A DNA stretch of 64,000 bases from Stenotrophomonas maltophilia (lineage in GTDB: Bacteria > Pseudomonadota > Gammaproteobacteria > Xanthomonadales > Xanthomonadaceae): contig NZ_CP029773.1 of assembly GCF_003205835.1 (NCBI RefSeq), forward strand, positions 2,202,501 through 2,266,500, in the 5' to 3' direction. The translations under genes were made by a program, and so were the position numbers. Under the pieces are notes generated by a model that worked only from the letters and a program-made list of their open reading frames with translations, ran no database searches and had not been told where the DNA came from. Each line of letters opens with the position of its first letter. Position 1 is the stretch's first letter. Shown piece after piece: positions 63,191-64,000 of the stretch.

Positions 63191-64000
63191 ATGTTTGGGA
63201 TTGGGATCGATGTCAGTGGTGAGAATCTGGATGTGGCCGTCCATGAACAGGCCTTCCGTCAGTTCAAGAACAACAAGCGGGGCTGGGCCAGTCTGATCAG
63301 ATGGTTGCAGCGGTGGCCAGCCAAGCAGGTTGTGCTGGAGGCCAGCGGTGGCTACGAACAGAAGGCGCTGGATGCATTGCACGAAGCCGGCCTGCCGATG
63401 GTTCGGATCAACCCCGGCCGTGGCCGCAGCTTCGCCTCGGCCACGGGAAGGCAGGCCAAGACCGATCGCATTGATGCCATGGTTCTGGCTCACATGGCCG
63501 ACGCCCTCAAGCTGACCCGTTACGTACCCCCGGCCGCTTGGCAACGCCGTCTGGGTGAGCTCTGCCAGCGCCGACGCCATCTGGTCCAGATGCGGGTGAG
63601 CGAGCATCAGCGCATGCGTGCGTTCAGCGAACCCTGCCTGATTTCAATGCTGAATCAGCACCTGGACGAGATCCAGAAAAGCATCAAGCAGCTCGATGCC
63701 ACCATCGCAGCACTCCTGGCCGAGCAGGACGGGTGGCGTGACTTTGCCAAGCTCAAAGGCGCCGGTCCGGTACTGATGGCGACCTTGGCCTGTGAGCTAC
63801 CGGAGCTGGGCAAGCTCAGCGGGAAAGCCATCTCGGCCTTGGTAGGGGTTGCCCCCATGAACCGCGAAAGCGGCACCTGGAAGGGGCGACGGAACATCAC
63901 CTGTGGCCGCGCCGTTGTACGCGAAGCGCTCTACATGGCGGCGCTGACCGCCAAACGCTATGAGCCCCGGCTCAAGGAATTCTTTGAATCCCTCGTCAAC
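63191..64000 (+). CDS. IS110-family transposase, cut by the window end
   Basis: At least 270 aa (family about 310-350); the reading frame is still open at base 64000. The N-terminal RuvC-like DEDD domain has D7 (GIDVSG), E50 (LEASGG) and D92/D95 (KTDRIDA). The C-terminal Transposase_20 domain has LKGAGPVLMATLACELPEL and the catalytic Ser region NRESGTWKGRRNITCGR. IS110 recombinases use both domains together with a bridge RNA. Codon use is slightly less GC-biased than the neighbours. No frameshift is seen in the visible part. Confidence 0.9.
   Translation, partial: MFGIGIDVSGENLDVAVHEQAFRQFKNNKRGWASLIRWLQRWPAKQVVLEASGGYEQKALDALHEAGLPMVRINPGRGRSFASATGRQAKTDRIDAMVLAHMADALKLTRYVPPAAWQRRLGELCQRRRHLVQMRVSEHQRMRAFSEPCLISMLNQHLDEIQKSIKQLDATIAALLAEQDGWRDFAKLKGAGPVLMATLACELPELGKLSGKAISALVGVAPMNRESGTWKGRRNITCGRAVVREALYMAALTAKRYEPRLKEFFESLVN

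Larger units (their letters stand above)
62984..64000 (+). mobile_element. Partial IS110-family insertion sequence
   Basis: Left end inferred at the interrupted SMAG palindrome, followed by the leader and the transposase gene. The right end lies outside the window. IS110-family elements lack long terminal inverted repeats and often insert into REP palindromes, which agrees with the place found. Confidence 0.6.

Overview
The window reads as chromosomal DNA of a Stenotrophomonas species, most likely the S. maltophilia complex (Lysobacterales/Xanthomonadales). The grounds are high GC, a Xanthomonas-type flagellar gene order with rpoN-vemR-fleQ inside it, three tandem flagellin genes, a chromosomal APH(6)-type phosphotransferase, and many short GTAG-headed palindromes of the SMAG/REP type. 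No rRNA, tRNA, CRISPR array or prophage was seen.

Region 1 (about 0.05-43.6 kb) is a flagellar and signalling island. On the minus strand lie fliEFGHIJK, a small exported protein, the regulators rpoN-vemR-fleQ, an FsnR-like response regulator, fliD-fliS-fliT-like-pilZ, three fliC genes, and the rod/hook/ring genes flgB to flgL, followed by cheV. On the plus strand lie flgA, flgM and flgN. Then come a soluble histidine kinase, a GGDEF-EAL-REC regulator and a membrane PAS histidine kinase (a RavS/RavR/RavA-like set), and a large PAS-GGDEF-EAL enzyme. Three uncharacterised small genes and a minimal chemoreceptor close the region. Sigma-54 promoters (GG-N10-GC) can be read upstream of fliE, fliD, flgG, flgB and flgA. 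Sigma-28 promoters can be read upstream of the first fliC, flgM, the chemoreceptor, and probably the GGDEF-EAL gene, cheV and fliS. This matches the usual hierarchy: RpoN and FleQ switch on the basal body and hook, FlgM is exported through the finished hook, and the freed FliA transcribes filament and chemotaxis genes.

Region 2 (43.8-56.1 kb) is housekeeping. It holds a nudix-mnmA-hflD operon, an N-degron group (clpS, clpA, aat with infA), an APH(6)-like kinase gene, a frameshifted YwqG-like gene, a COG3146 acyltransferase-like gene and trxB. Region 3 (56.3-62.9 kb) is ftsK, a DUF3857/transglutaminase-like exported protein, lolA and rarA. The right edge holds the left part of an IS110-family element. 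It follows a SMAG palindrome and has a structured leader that could encode its bridge RNA.

Two families of intergenic palindromes punctuate the window: the SMAG/REP type, and a roughly 40-bp TGGGGTC...GACCCCA type. The least expected observations are a perfect sigma-54 site pointing away from any gene, a FleQ without the Pseudomonas c-di-GMP motif, altered catalytic residues in the GGDEF-EAL-REC protein, the frameshift in a G6 tract, and the IS110 leader.
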